Positions 1 to 9,733 of a DNA stretch of 64,000 nt are shown one piece after another. This DNA is from Lenzites betulinus (taxonomy: Eukaryota > Basidiomycota > Agaricomycetes > Polyporales > Polyporaceae). Positions within the stretch are counted from its first letter, which is position 1. Each line of letters opens with the position of its first letter. Under the pieces are notes generated by a model, which was not told where the DNA came from, did no database searches, and worked only from the letters and a program-made list of their open reading frames with translations. Made by a program: the position numbers and the translations under genes. The stretch is from the NCBI GenBank assembly GCA_022264855.1, contig JABYQU010000039.1, positions 294,147-358,146 of the forward strand, given 5' to 3'.

Positions 1-199
1 CACTTTTTGAGGGATTGGCCCAGGGGAATTGGCTCGGAGTAGGTGCAAAATGATCGTAGATGCATTGTGCATCTATTCTAGTGGTTTTCAAAACCATAGA
101 AATTCGTCGACCAAATTTGTCGACTTTGCCTGTCCGGTACTGTACCACTTCCTCGCTCCCACTCGACACAAGCAAACACTCTCACACAAGACATACACC

Positions 200-3100
200 A
201 TGAAGCACACATGGTGGGCCCAGTATACGCAATGCTCCTGCAAGAGCCAAGGCTGCGGCAAAAGCAAGCTCGGGTACATGACACAGTCCAAGCAAATGGA
301 GGCCACCCATCGGCGTGCCAACAAGAAAGCTTGCGTCGCGGTGGCAGCAGCGGCTTGTCAAGCAGCTTCACATGCAGCTTGTGCAGGGGTATATCTGGCA
401 CTGGCTCACACTCAGCTGGGCTCCCTGGTACAGAAGCTGGAGGGTCTTCGTTGGCTGGCGCGCCCCCTCGATCTCTGCTGGCAATCACTGAAGATGAAGA
501 CTTCAGCTTTAACGACTCAGGCTTCTACTCAGCGAGGGACATTCCAAACAACTTCTAGGAGGCATGAGATGCATCTCCCAAGCCTCGGGGCAACACACCT
601 GATGCATATAGTCTTCCCGATACGCCACTACCAGCCTCTGGTGGTCCCAGTTGCGCTAATACACCTGGCCTGGACGACCCTTCTGACACTGATGATGATT
701 CTGCTCTGCTCCTGAACTATGTGCTTGATCTCGAGGCTTGTGAGTTTGTGCCGGCCTTTCGAGAGCATGCAGACATCCGGCATCTTTACCTGCAGGTCAT
801 TCTTGCCAATGTATTCAGCTCAGCTACCATCGACGAGTCTGAGCAATGCCTTCGTGATGGTCTTGATCTCCTGGCGCTTTCCTCTGAAGGCCTGCCTACC
901 CACCCGAAACTGGCGGAGACTTTGGTCACTGCTAAGAAATGTCTGGGCCTCAATGTGGATGACTATCTATTCAAGCGAGCGATCTGCTCAGAGTGTTTCA
1001 AGCCCTACAAGGACCAGATCATCGCAAACAGTGCATCACCCGCATGTGTCATCAAGAAGCGCCCCGGGATTTTTTATTGGATCAAGCACGATGATTACGG
1101 CCAGGAGCGACGTGTTCCGGCCAAGGTTCATACATATGTATCACTGATAAAGACACTGCAGTGATTCTTCCTCCGTCCTGATTTTGCGCGCTCGTTCCAC
1201 CTCCCATCCTCAAAGCTTGGCAAGCCTCCGCTTCAAGACGATGAGGACATGCACAATTTCCATGATGGCACAGCCTATGGTGCCTACAAGCTGGAGATGA
1301 AAAGGGTGGTAATGTCAGATGACAGCACAACAGACATCAAGATCAGACGAGGCCCACAGCGAATGCTCATGTCTGTTGACATCAGAATTAGCATGACAAT
1401 TAATGTTGATTGGTACGCACCAAACTGTGTTTAATTTCGCACACTCACACACATTTGTATTTTGCAGGTATGGGGTCACGGAAGGGCATCCTCACTCGGT
1501 AGGCAGCATATACGTCATATTCAACAACCTGGATTGATCTGTCTGCTACCTCTAACACAATGTCCATCTCTCCCAGAACACCCCTGGACCAAAGGAGCCA
1601 TCTAATGAGCAGATAATCCACGTGATTGAGCCACTCTACAAGGAGGCCAAGGAGCTCTACTCTGGTATGCTTCAATCCTGATTGCATGCTCATGCAGTAA
1701 TTTACTCATTCCCGCAGGCATTCTCTTGGCAGTTGCCAGGAGGAAGGAGCCCACTGAAGTTTATGGTGGGGTCAAGATGCGGATCTGCGATCTTCCCGGC
1801 TTGCGCAACCTCAAAGCGGCGGCTGCATATAAACACAAAGCCTGTCTGTGCTTCTTCTGCAAGATTACACATGAAGAAATCAATACTCCAGCAGGATATG
1901 ATGTAGAGAGTGAGTACCATAGCTATCTAGCACACGTCAGATCTCATGAGTACATGGTAGATTTTGAGTTGCACGAGAACTGGAAGCAGATTGCCAATGC
2001 ATTTGCCTGGTGTGATGCAAAGACCAAAAAGGAGTGCAAATGGCTGTTTGAGGAGCACGTCCAATGATGGGCAAATTTCTTTGAACTGCCTGGCTGGATG
2101 CCGTCTGGGTGTGCCATCAATTACATGCACAACTTCTACTGTAAGCTGGACTGTCTGTTCTCGTACTGCTGCTTAAGCTTGTCAATATAGTGGGGATTGC
2201 CGAGGAAATGTATATGGTGTTTCTAGTTCAAGGACAGCTCCTTAGCAAGCCAATGTGGCGGAAGCTCAAGACAACGGTCAACCTAATCCAATGGCCCTCC
2301 AGAATCGGACACCTTCCCACCAATGTGAGTGCCACTCTATAGTCGTGGAACCTACTGACATGTCTCCTCAGCTCGGTGAGAATCATGGCTTCGCAAAGGC
2401 AGACCAATGGCGCCGCTGGGTCAATGTCTAGACCACTGTACTATGGACGGTCTGGGGCAATGATGACAATGAGATTCATCCTTCACTGCCAGAACTGCCA
2501 TCAAATGCGAAAAATATTGAGGAGTTTACTCGTGACTTGAGAGAGATCTATGAGATCTTTCTCTTCGCCTCCGTGTCTGAGCGCATCTTGGCAAGTAAAA
2601 GCATTAGCATGGAGGAAGTTCAATGTGGCCACACCTACCTTTGACAATGCTGTGAGCGAATGCTTGAGCTCGGTATTCATCTCCTTCCCAACCACCACCT
2701 CGCCATGCACTACCCCGATATTTTCTGCCTCTTTGGGCCCATATACGCCTGGTGGCTGTATGCTCATGAACGCTTCAATGGCATTCAGGAGAAGGTCCAG
2801 ATCAACAGCAAGGCATGTGGGGAGATTGAGCTGATGCTGACGCGCAACTGGGTTGCCAAGCAACGTCTATTTGAGCTAGTATGTCGCATTATATATCTTG
2901 GACAAGTTGCTGACTGGCCGCAGCTTAGCTGAGCACCTTACCGGAGTCTGCGTCGGCAAATGAACACAAGATCATTAATTGTGTCATATTGACAAACACG
3001 CAGTTGTCTGGTACGCTACGCACACACATGTTTGCATGCACTGGGTCGTATGTGAAGGTACCAAGTAAGGTCAAAAAGTGTTGTAACCTCTGAAAACTCC

Positions 3101-3388
3101 CTCATCCTGAAACCTACCAGCTTCTCCTGACATTCCTGAAACAGACATGGCCTGAACGTTGCATTGCCAATGAATTCAACCTCGACCCCAACTCTGCCAC
3201 ATTCTCCTCGACATCCAGTGCTTGCCTCTTTCCAGTTATCGCCGTCAACTCTACACGGTTCGGTAGCAGCATGGACAAACGGTTATCAAACGATCATTTC
3301 GGTTGTGTCGACTTCAAGACATCACAAATACCTTGCAAGATACTCTACCACTTTGCACTTGCTGTACCTGGGTCGTCCGTTCTCTGCT
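200..3388 (+). pseudogene. Tnp2-like (Transposase_21) transposase, 5' and middle part, broken
   Basis: This is a cut-and-paste DNA transposase relic of the basidiomycete Tnp2-like family. A Cys-rich start (QCSCKSQGCGKS) follows the ATG at 200. The conserved body begins about 640 with DPSDTDDD, LDLEACEF and FKRAICSECFKPY, then RRVPAKVHTYVSLIKTLQ. Further family blocks are FHDGTAYGAYKLEMKRV (about 1255), VGSIYVIFNNLD (about 1498), NTPGPKEPSNEQI (about 1577), CLCFFCKIT (about 1850), ELPGWMPSGCAINYMHNFY (about 2080) and LLPNHHLAMHYPDIF (about 2670). One clear GT-AG intron lies at 1665-1717; others are probable. Premature stops at 1162, 1535 and 2065 are TGA where relatives carry Arg. The reading continues at 5502 beyond an inserted element. 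Family assignment is from remembered motifs. The catalytic residues were not traced. Confidence 0.75.
1665..1717 (+). other. GT-AG spliceosomal intron in the Tnp2-like pseudogene
   Basis: The donor is GTATGC and the acceptor CCCGCAG. Removing the 53 bases joins KELYS to GILLAVARRKEP in one frame, splitting a Gly codon. The size and borders are typical of Agaricomycete introns. Confidence 0.65.
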
Positions 3389-3545
3389 CAGTTGTCACCT
3401 CCTGCTGTAACATTGATGCATCAGAGACCATACAGCACCCAGGCACCATTATGCACCAAAGACCGTATATTTAAGCGCCCAAAAAGCGCCCATCTGAGAT
3501 TCAATTAACATGTCTTAATTAGGCAGGAGGCCCCGGCAAAGCTAG

Positions 3546-3826
3546 CACGACGCGCATTTGCCTGCGGTCCCCCTGCGGAACAGGCTTGGAACAGCGCCGA
3601 AACTGAACTCCTGTCGACAGCCTGGTTCCGAGCCTGCCTCAGGTCCTGAAGTTCAGTTAGAAAGTTATTGATTGGACAACAAAGCGGCCTACAGTGGCTC
3701 TTTGTGCTTTCTTGTTGGTGCCCCAAGCGCTTCCCCTAGCCTGTCTCTGGCCCGGAACCAGGAAACCAGTTCTGGACCTGGACCTACCCTGTTTTGGACC
3801 AGAACCTTGGCCCATTGCGTGTCGTG
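3546..3826. mobile_element. 281-bp MITE (CACGA-family) nested in E1 left arm
   Basis: The insert starts CACGACGCGCATTTGCC. Its right end read in reverse starts CACGACACGCAATGGGCC. It is flanked by the 3-bp repeat TAG (3543-3545 and 3827-3829). The right arm of E1 supplies the empty site, GCTAGCAGGGCC, so both borders are exact. A 3-bp duplication with CAC-type ends resembles CACTA/EnSpm products. A related copy lies at 47208-47462. The ORFs inside look like chance. Confidence 0.88.
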
Positions 3827-4227
3827 TAGCAGGGCCTGTTATCAGCTTTGATAACAGGCACTTTTTATCACTCCTTCCAAAAATGGTATGTACTAGTATC
3901 TCTTATCTCCTCAGCGCTTTTTTGATCATATCTGTGTATCTATCTAATCTCAAGGGCGCTTTTTTGGCCATTTCTGGCCTCCTCCTCCTTGGCTAATGGG
4001 ACCTTAGGTATGCCCCTCCTCCCTTGCTCTATCTTGCTCATTTCTCATCCGTTTTGCTTCGTTCTTTTTGCATTAGGTGGTGTGTGGTGTTCTCAAATGC
4101 GATCAAAACGCGCCCCTACTGAGGGCATACAGTAAGCTACAAGTAAATTGGAAAAAAAATGCACAGACTGGGCGCTTCCAGGACAAATTGGCCAACCGCA
4201 GTACCAGTTTGCGTCGCATCGCGGTCG

Positions 4228-4278
4228 CGCTGGGCTCGTTCGAAAGCGACTTATAATCGCTTTCTAACGAGTCCAGCG
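4228..4278. repeat. Near-perfect 22-bp hairpin in E1
   Basis: The left arm (4228-4249) and right arm (4257-4278) pair over 22 bases with two mismatches around the 7-base loop CTTATAA. The core GCTCGTTCGAAAGC recurs as GCTCGTTTGAAAGC near 44099 in E3. Confidence 0.8.
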
Positions 4279-4459
4279 TGACACGAATCGGACGAGAACT
4301 CGCTGAGACGTTGTCCTGCCAATAGGCAGGAGAACATCCGGCAATATGTTCACCAGTTGTCACTCGTTTCCCTTCGTTTTGTTTCACTATTGTACCCACC
4401 GATGTCTTCAAAATAGGTGTACAATTTGTTCCGTGTAAAAAGGAGGTCAAATTGCCCCA

Positions 4460-4493
4460 GGAGGTGTCCAGTGCTCGTTCACTGGGCGCCTCC
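4460..4493. repeat. 14-bp hairpin in E1
   Basis: GGAGGTGTCCAGTG pairs with CACTGGGCGCCTCC (two mismatches) around a 6-base loop. A diverged version is seen in E2 near 47855 (GGCATCCAGTGG...CACTGGGTGC) and near 48725-48780. Confidence 0.7.
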
Positions 4494-4530
4494 ACAAGCG
4501 ATTGCCTTGCGAGCTTTGCCCCGAGCGCAG

Positions 4531-4587
4531 CGCAAAGTACACCGTTAGAAAGCGGTGCTTAGCCGCTTTCTGGCAATGTACTTTGCG
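4531..4587. repeat. CGCAAAG...GAAAGC hairpin in E1
   Basis: CGCAAAGTAC, a 6-base mismatch bubble and AGAAAGCGG pair with CCGCTTTCT and GTACTTTGCG. Equivalent hairpins built on GAAAGC/GCTTTC are found at 43550-43609, about 44405-44470 and 48645-48703. This is the most widely shared structure among E1, E2 and E3. Confidence 0.75.
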
Positions 4588-4805
4588 TCGCAGTACGAGC
4601 ATTGGCTGTCTCAGTATGCTATTTTTACTTGGCCGCCTTTCATTCGCTTATTACACTCTCAATAATGCTTCAATGGGCGCACAAACTGGTACATACGTGT
4701 TGTCCATGTATACGAAGATGTGTACCTATTTACAAGGGAAACGGACGTCTTATGTTATAGTTACTTGTATTATACCCTCAGGAGGGTAAATAGGCGCCCG
4801 TGGAG

Positions 4806-4817
4806 CGTCTTAAGACG
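4806..4817. repeat. CGTCTTAAGACG perfect palindrome in E1
   Basis: This is a 12-base perfect palindrome. The same GTCTTAAGAC core occurs at 43981-43990 in E3 and 48418-48427 in E2, each time next to GGGCG-type sequence. Confidence 0.7.
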
Positions 4818-5501
4818 ATGTGGGCGGCTATGGGCCATTTTGCAGCCACAGCATGCCAAAACTTGAAGTACTGCAAGCCTTCAACTATAGCTATGCCTCT
4901 AATACATATCTCAGCCATTACTCATCCTATCAGTATGATATTAGGCTTGTTACAAAGCTATAGACTGTGCCAATCTACCTGTATACATCTGGTAATATAT
5001 ATATTTGTACAGACTGTCTAAATAGTAAAATATGGGCGACATTTTGCTGTTTCAGGGGTTTCAAGCAGTATCTAAGCACTGTATTATGTTCTATATACTG
5101 TACAGACCTTGAAACACCCTCAGGGGATTCTAATACACTGTATAAACATTATATGTGGGGCTGTAATACTCTACTACCTGCTGTGGAAGAAGTTGATATG
5201 AAATAGCCAAAAAAGCGCCCTACAGATTAGATACATCCAAAGATATGATCAAAAAAGCGCTGAGGAGATAAGAGATACTAGTACATACCATTTTTGGAAG
5301 GAGTGATAAAAAGTGCCTGTTATCAAAGCTGATAACAGGCCCTGCTAGCTTTGCCGGGGCCTCCTGCCTAATTAAGACATGTTAATTGAATCTCAGATGG
5401 GCGCTTTTTGGGCGCTTAAATATACAGTCTTTGGTGCATAATGGTGCCTGGGCACTGTACGGTCTCTGATCCATCATCACTACAACAGCAGCTGCAGTTG
5501 T

Positions 5502-5842
5502 ACAACACATGCTCTCAGACAACAACATCCCTGTGTTTCCATGGTTGCTATACTCGGCTGATCTCGGTGTCTATGTCGCATACGCTGACTAATTCCATGC
5601 ACCGGAAGTAATTATGTCGTCTCAGCTGAGTGCCCCAGTTGCCATCATCCCCATTCGCAGCAAGGTCCTTGATGAAGCGCTTCTGTTATGGGTGATACAT
5701 TCTTTCGACCAGGTTTGTGCTTGTACACATATTACTCATTTAATTCTCACGTTAAACTGGTTCATAGACTGGCATTGAGCCAGAGGACAAGTGGTTCAAC
5801 ACATTGGACGACGAGATACAGGAGATAACCGATGATGACTAA
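5502..5842 (+). pseudogene. Tnp2-like transposase, C-terminal part after E1
   Basis: This continues the reading frame that ends at 3388 once E1 and one copy of its target duplication are ignored. It reads MLSDNNIPVFPWLLYSADLG, one stop (TAA near 5591), then SSQLSAPVAIIPIRSKVLDE and LLLWVIHSFDQ. An intron of about 55 bases follows (donor GTTTGTG near 5713, acceptor TTCATAG before 5769), then TGIEPEDKWFNTLDDEIQE, an acidic tail and a TAA at 5840. The upstream segment at 3160-3388 (KTSQIPCKILYHFALAVPG) belongs to the same domain. Tails with this acidic ending are common in the family. The role of this domain is unknown to me. Confidence 0.6.
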
Positions 5843-5853
5843 TGAGGTGAGTA

Positions 5854-7651
5854 TTACACACTATCTAACAATATATCAACATCCTGACCATCTGTGAGTC
5901 CTGCCAAGCGTGTGTGTGCCGCCATGATGTCAGGCGTGTCCTCCATCCTGCAGAACTTCAACGACACTGTTCCCTTCCCCTTGCCCTTAGCCGTGATCTC
6001 CACCAGGGCCTCTGCATCCCCCCACACTTTGCCATTGGCGGCAACCCGCCCACTAGTAATCCAGTGAGGATTCTCTGCCAGTGCATCAGGCTTGATCATC
6101 CAAACATAGTGCATATTCTTCAGCTGCCGTGCACATGCTGGTTCCACATTCTCCTTCACCTCTCCGGCCACACGTGTGGTCATCTTCTTTGCAGCATCAG
6201 GGTCCCTATCCGGGAGTGCATCTACGCTCGTTAAGACAAGGTGATGCTAATATTCCGGTGAGTCTCATGCCTCATGCAAGGCAGGGCGTACTTGCCTCAT
6301 CACTGCGGAACCATGGCCGTCTACTGATGAACTTCTGTGCCTCACCAGGGACCGGTGCCAGGTTATCTTCATCATCCAACATCGCATTGATGGTAAATGC
6401 TGCCGCATACTTTGGTGCTGCCCAATTGGTGTCCTTGGCTTTGCGCATGCGCTGAGCCAGCTTCTGATGTACAGATGATGGTCAGTCGCTCTGAGTCTTT
6501 GGCACAAATGCTCAAACTCACTGACTCTGCACAAGAGCGGAAAATAGCCTTGAGTATGGCATTAACACCAGCTTCTATGGCATCGGTGCCTGCTCCCACT
6601 ATTGGCGGCACTAAACCGTCCTCGGTGTGGCCATCACCAGCAAGTGTGTCCTCTTCCCTGAATCCATCCTCTCCAAGCCCACCAAATCCATTCTCCTTAT
6701 CGCCGAGGCAAGGAGCAGGCAGGGCAGCTGCTTAGGCACCCGCACCGCTTGGGCCCCGCAGCTTCCGGATCCGGCGGAACTCACTACGCATGTACTGGAA
6801 CTTGTAGACAATGCGGTGCATCAAGTCACCATCATAGATCTCACCAAGCGCCAGGGCAGAAGACAACATCTCAGTCATGCCATTGGTACAGATCCGCTTC
6901 TTGACCATCTCCAGCGCCGCTTGGTTGTGATTGCCATGCTTGTTTCTGTCCCAGTCAAATCAAGGGAGGCGCTCGCCCACCTGCGGGTGCATAGGCCATT
7001 CGTCGCTGCACTAAGCACCTGGGTATGGGGGAAGTTTCTTCGCGTCGAGTGCACTGATATTCATCAACTTCTTCAGCGCAAGCACAACCACGTCCTGACA
7101 ACAGCACATGAGCATGTGGTAAGTGTTCATGCCCTTCTTATAGCCTCTGCTCACTTTTATTTCCTTCTTGTCCTGCCAGTGACAGCTCTTGGCAACCTAC
7201 TCAGCACTCGGCAGTACCTGTTCATTGGCCGGCTGTGCACCGTCGGGACCTGCGCCCTGGATCGCATTCTTGGTGCCTGACCCACCCTGGTGCTCTACCC
7301 TCTGCGGCTGACCTAAGCCCACCCCCTCCTTGTTATCAGACTCTGGAAAGCCAACAAGTTTCTCTAAATATCTCATCCTCTTCTTCAAGGCACCATTTCG
7401 GCATCCTGAAGCTTTGACTTCGAGTATAGGATCCCCTCACTCACCTTCGCCTCCTTCCAAACATCTCGGATCTCCTGTTTTATGTTCTCAATACCCTTGA
7501 TTGCTGCTTTCAGCCGTTCAACATTCTGGTTTGCAACACTGTTCGGGTTTGGGATAGTCCTGGTTGCCGGCTGGGGTCCGGCCCCTGGGGTGCAATTCGG
7601 ATCAGCTGGCAGGTTCGGCAGATTTGAGCTCATTTGTACAGTGGCTTTCAA
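5854..7651 (-). pseudogene. Unrecognised decayed gene convergent with the Tnp2-like relic
   Basis: Protein-like stretches on the minus strand change frame several times. From 7651: a Pro/Asn-rich start, then a charged helical segment (NVERLKAAIKGIENIKQEIR). After a frame change near 7385 comes KKRMRYLEKLVGFPESDNKE. Further blocks are LALKKLMNISALDAKKLPPY (about 7080), IYDGDLMHRIVYKFQYMRSE (about 6830), an Ala/Gly-rich stretch (about 6600) and the last exon 6183-5854 with MHYVWMIKPDALAENPHWIT and GDAEALVEITAKGKGKG. Its stop is 12 bases from the transposase stop, so the two genes meet tail to tail and may belong to one transposon. I do not recognise the family and claim no function. A 217-codon plus-strand ORF here (6627-7280) looks like its antisense shadow. 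Confidence 0.4.
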
Positions 7652-9590
7652 GCAGGGAGGAGGTTATTGGCAGAGGGTGCAAAGTGGGGGTTTGGCAGTG
7701 CTGGGGCGCTCTCTGCTGGGTTTATCATCTCACTGCTGGCCCATTCTTCAATCTATGTACATGTTCTGGGCTCTTGAATACCCATTCGGAACTGCAATGT
7801 CTTTCGATAGTCGCTCGGGGGTGCTTATGTAGTGGCAGCTCGTGCAAAGCACATGGGTGCAGGCTCAGATGTTGCCATCTCAGACATGGGGGCGGAATTA
7901 TTGCAGAATGTTATTGGAATGTTGACGGAATGTGATGAAACAGGTGCCATGCTGGACATGTCAAGACCTGGCTGGAATGGGAACGACATCGATGTAAGAT
8001 CCCGTGATTCCACGCTCATGCTCCAGTGCCATAATCCGGTGCTTTATGCTGTGATAAGTGGTACAAATTGGGTGCCAAACAGGTGCAAATATATATGCCA
8101 TGATAATACTGTTTAGTGTTATTGTGGCATGTATATTTGCACCTATTTGTTTGCATTAATATAATATAATGTCACCTCAGATCCCTGCTCTGTTTTTTAT
8201 ACAATGTATGAACTGTTATATACCATCAAATAGGTACAAACTAGGGCTATCTGATAACATACATTTCACTCCAGGATATCAAGATCTGCAGTGCCTGTAA
8301 TGGTGTTATAGTTAGGGTTAGGGTTCTGTGGTTGTAATTGACAAGCTCCCTTAGGCTGCAGTTCTACCACACCATACCATAGCTTCTAGGGTTCAGTTGG
8401 GTGTAGACTAGGATGAAATGCACCTGCCCATAGTATGAGGAAGGCTAAAAACCCCTATTCATTATGTAGGTAACATCACCTACAATCTTATCTATAAGTG
8501 TTTATGTCTAACTACCCATATAACCTTATATATAGGATGTACAGAAGCCTATGCCAATGCTTTAGCTAGCTATAGTACTATATCTATATATGCATATATG
8601 GCTATAAGACTTGCACTAGTCTTTTATACACAAGTACAGTGTATCTAATAAGTAACCTAAGCTGCCATCACTTATAGCACCATCTTATAAGTAGAGCCTA
8701 TTGAATGCTATATCAATGCTTTGTGATATAAAACCATGATGTTAATGAAGTAGATCCAATGTCGGGAGGGTGCACTAAACAGGAGTGGTGCTTCAGTATA
8801 AGGAGAACTCATATTGCATAGTCATGTACCTAAACAGGAACTACATAGATGACATAATGCATACATGGGCAGTGGGAATAGAAGGCTCACTGGTGCTTCA
8901 GTATAAGAAGAACTAAAGCACCAGGGATGACACAACAAGCAAGGTATGTGTGGAAACATGAAGCAAATGTGTGGGGGAATGGGGACGGCCGAGGATGCAG
9001 ACAATAAGCGCCTGCATCAGGACTTGTAAGTTAACACATGATTGTGCTTATTGTAAGCACTATATGTATATAATTACTGTTGAACATATACTGTAGTCAC
9101 AATAATGTTTTACCCCAATTACTACTAAGAGAAGTTACCCATACTAATGGACTTCAAAGTCTTATAAGCCAATTACAGTGGTGAATGTAAGCTAGGGTTA
9201 GACAGGTGCCCACTCACAGAGCTTAGAGTGTGACTAGAGGCAGACTAGCATAGCATGGGTGGCAGAACTAAGGGCTAAACTCAAAATCTTTAATGGAAGC
9301 TGACCCTAATCCTAAAACCATTAGGTCACTTTATATATGGCGCTTATTTGAGGACTAATGAAAGATCATCTAAGTTCCAAAATACTTTTCCCATGGGGTC
9401 AAATTGGCATCACAGGATTTGGCTGGAAGCTCACCCTATAAGAAATGATTTTTTTTGTTCCTTATCAATTAGCACTCAAAATGTTGTGCCAGATTATTAA
9501 ATTGATGTGAGCATTAGATGATTCAGTTTGCACCATACAGAGGTGGTAGCTTATAGCAGACTATATATTCTAGCTGTCAGTCTTGTGGCT
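7652..9590. other. Gene-free stretch with a short hairpin and minor repeats
   Basis: No protein-like reading frame was found. The stretch holds a hairpin (8081-8144), two TTAGGG-like units near 8310, and an imperfect direct repeat of GGTGCTTCAGTATAAG (about 8786 and 8892). Otherwise it is AT-rich and unremarkable. Its last 12 bases are the 5' target duplication of the LINE. Confidence 0.6.
8081..8144. repeat. 64-bp hairpin (tiny foldback or MITE remnant)
   Basis: AGGTGCAAATATATATGCC and GGCATGTATATTTGCACCT are inverted repeats (one mismatch) around a short AT-rich centre. No target duplication is clear. Confidence 0.6.
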
Positions 9591-9733
9591 GGACCCCTCC
9601 TTGACGCTCTACCACCACCAGCAAGTTTTTTCCCACGCTCCGTCCTCACAGGGAGAGGTTCGAAGTGTGCGGTTCTCCCTTGCTTGTGGGCTAGTTTAGC
9701 TATTGGAGTACTTACTGGGACTGGATACGCGCT

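Larger units (their letters stand above)
3396..5494. mobile_element. Palindrome-rich long-TIR element E1 (non-autonomous)
   Basis: The ends are inverted repeats. The left end starts CACCTCCTGCTGTAAC at 3396; the right end, read on the minus strand from 5494, starts CAGCTGCTG. The inverted homology continues inward for several hundred bases (left arm to about 4000, interrupted by a MITE; right arm about 5205-5494), including GCGCCCATCTGAG and the hairpin GCCTGTTATC...GATAACAGGC. The 7-bp direct repeat CAGTTGT flanks it (3389-3395 and 5495-5501; the eighth base differs). Taking the element and one repeat out makes ...SVLCSVV run on into QHMLSDNNIP of the host transposase. No ORF inside resembles a transposase. 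The interior is dominated by hairpins. A 7-8 bp TSD and CA-ends would suit a hAT- or KDZ-type mobiliser, but that is inference. Confidence 0.85.

Noticed and set aside
6627..7280. 217-codon plus-strand ORF
   Set aside because: It lies antisense to the segmented minus-strand protein blocks and has no motif; treated as a shadow.
8300..8330. TTAGGG-like units, also near 50985 and 51015
   Set aside because: Only two or three units each, internal and surrounded by ordinary AT-rich sequence; not a telomere or a convincing interstitial array.
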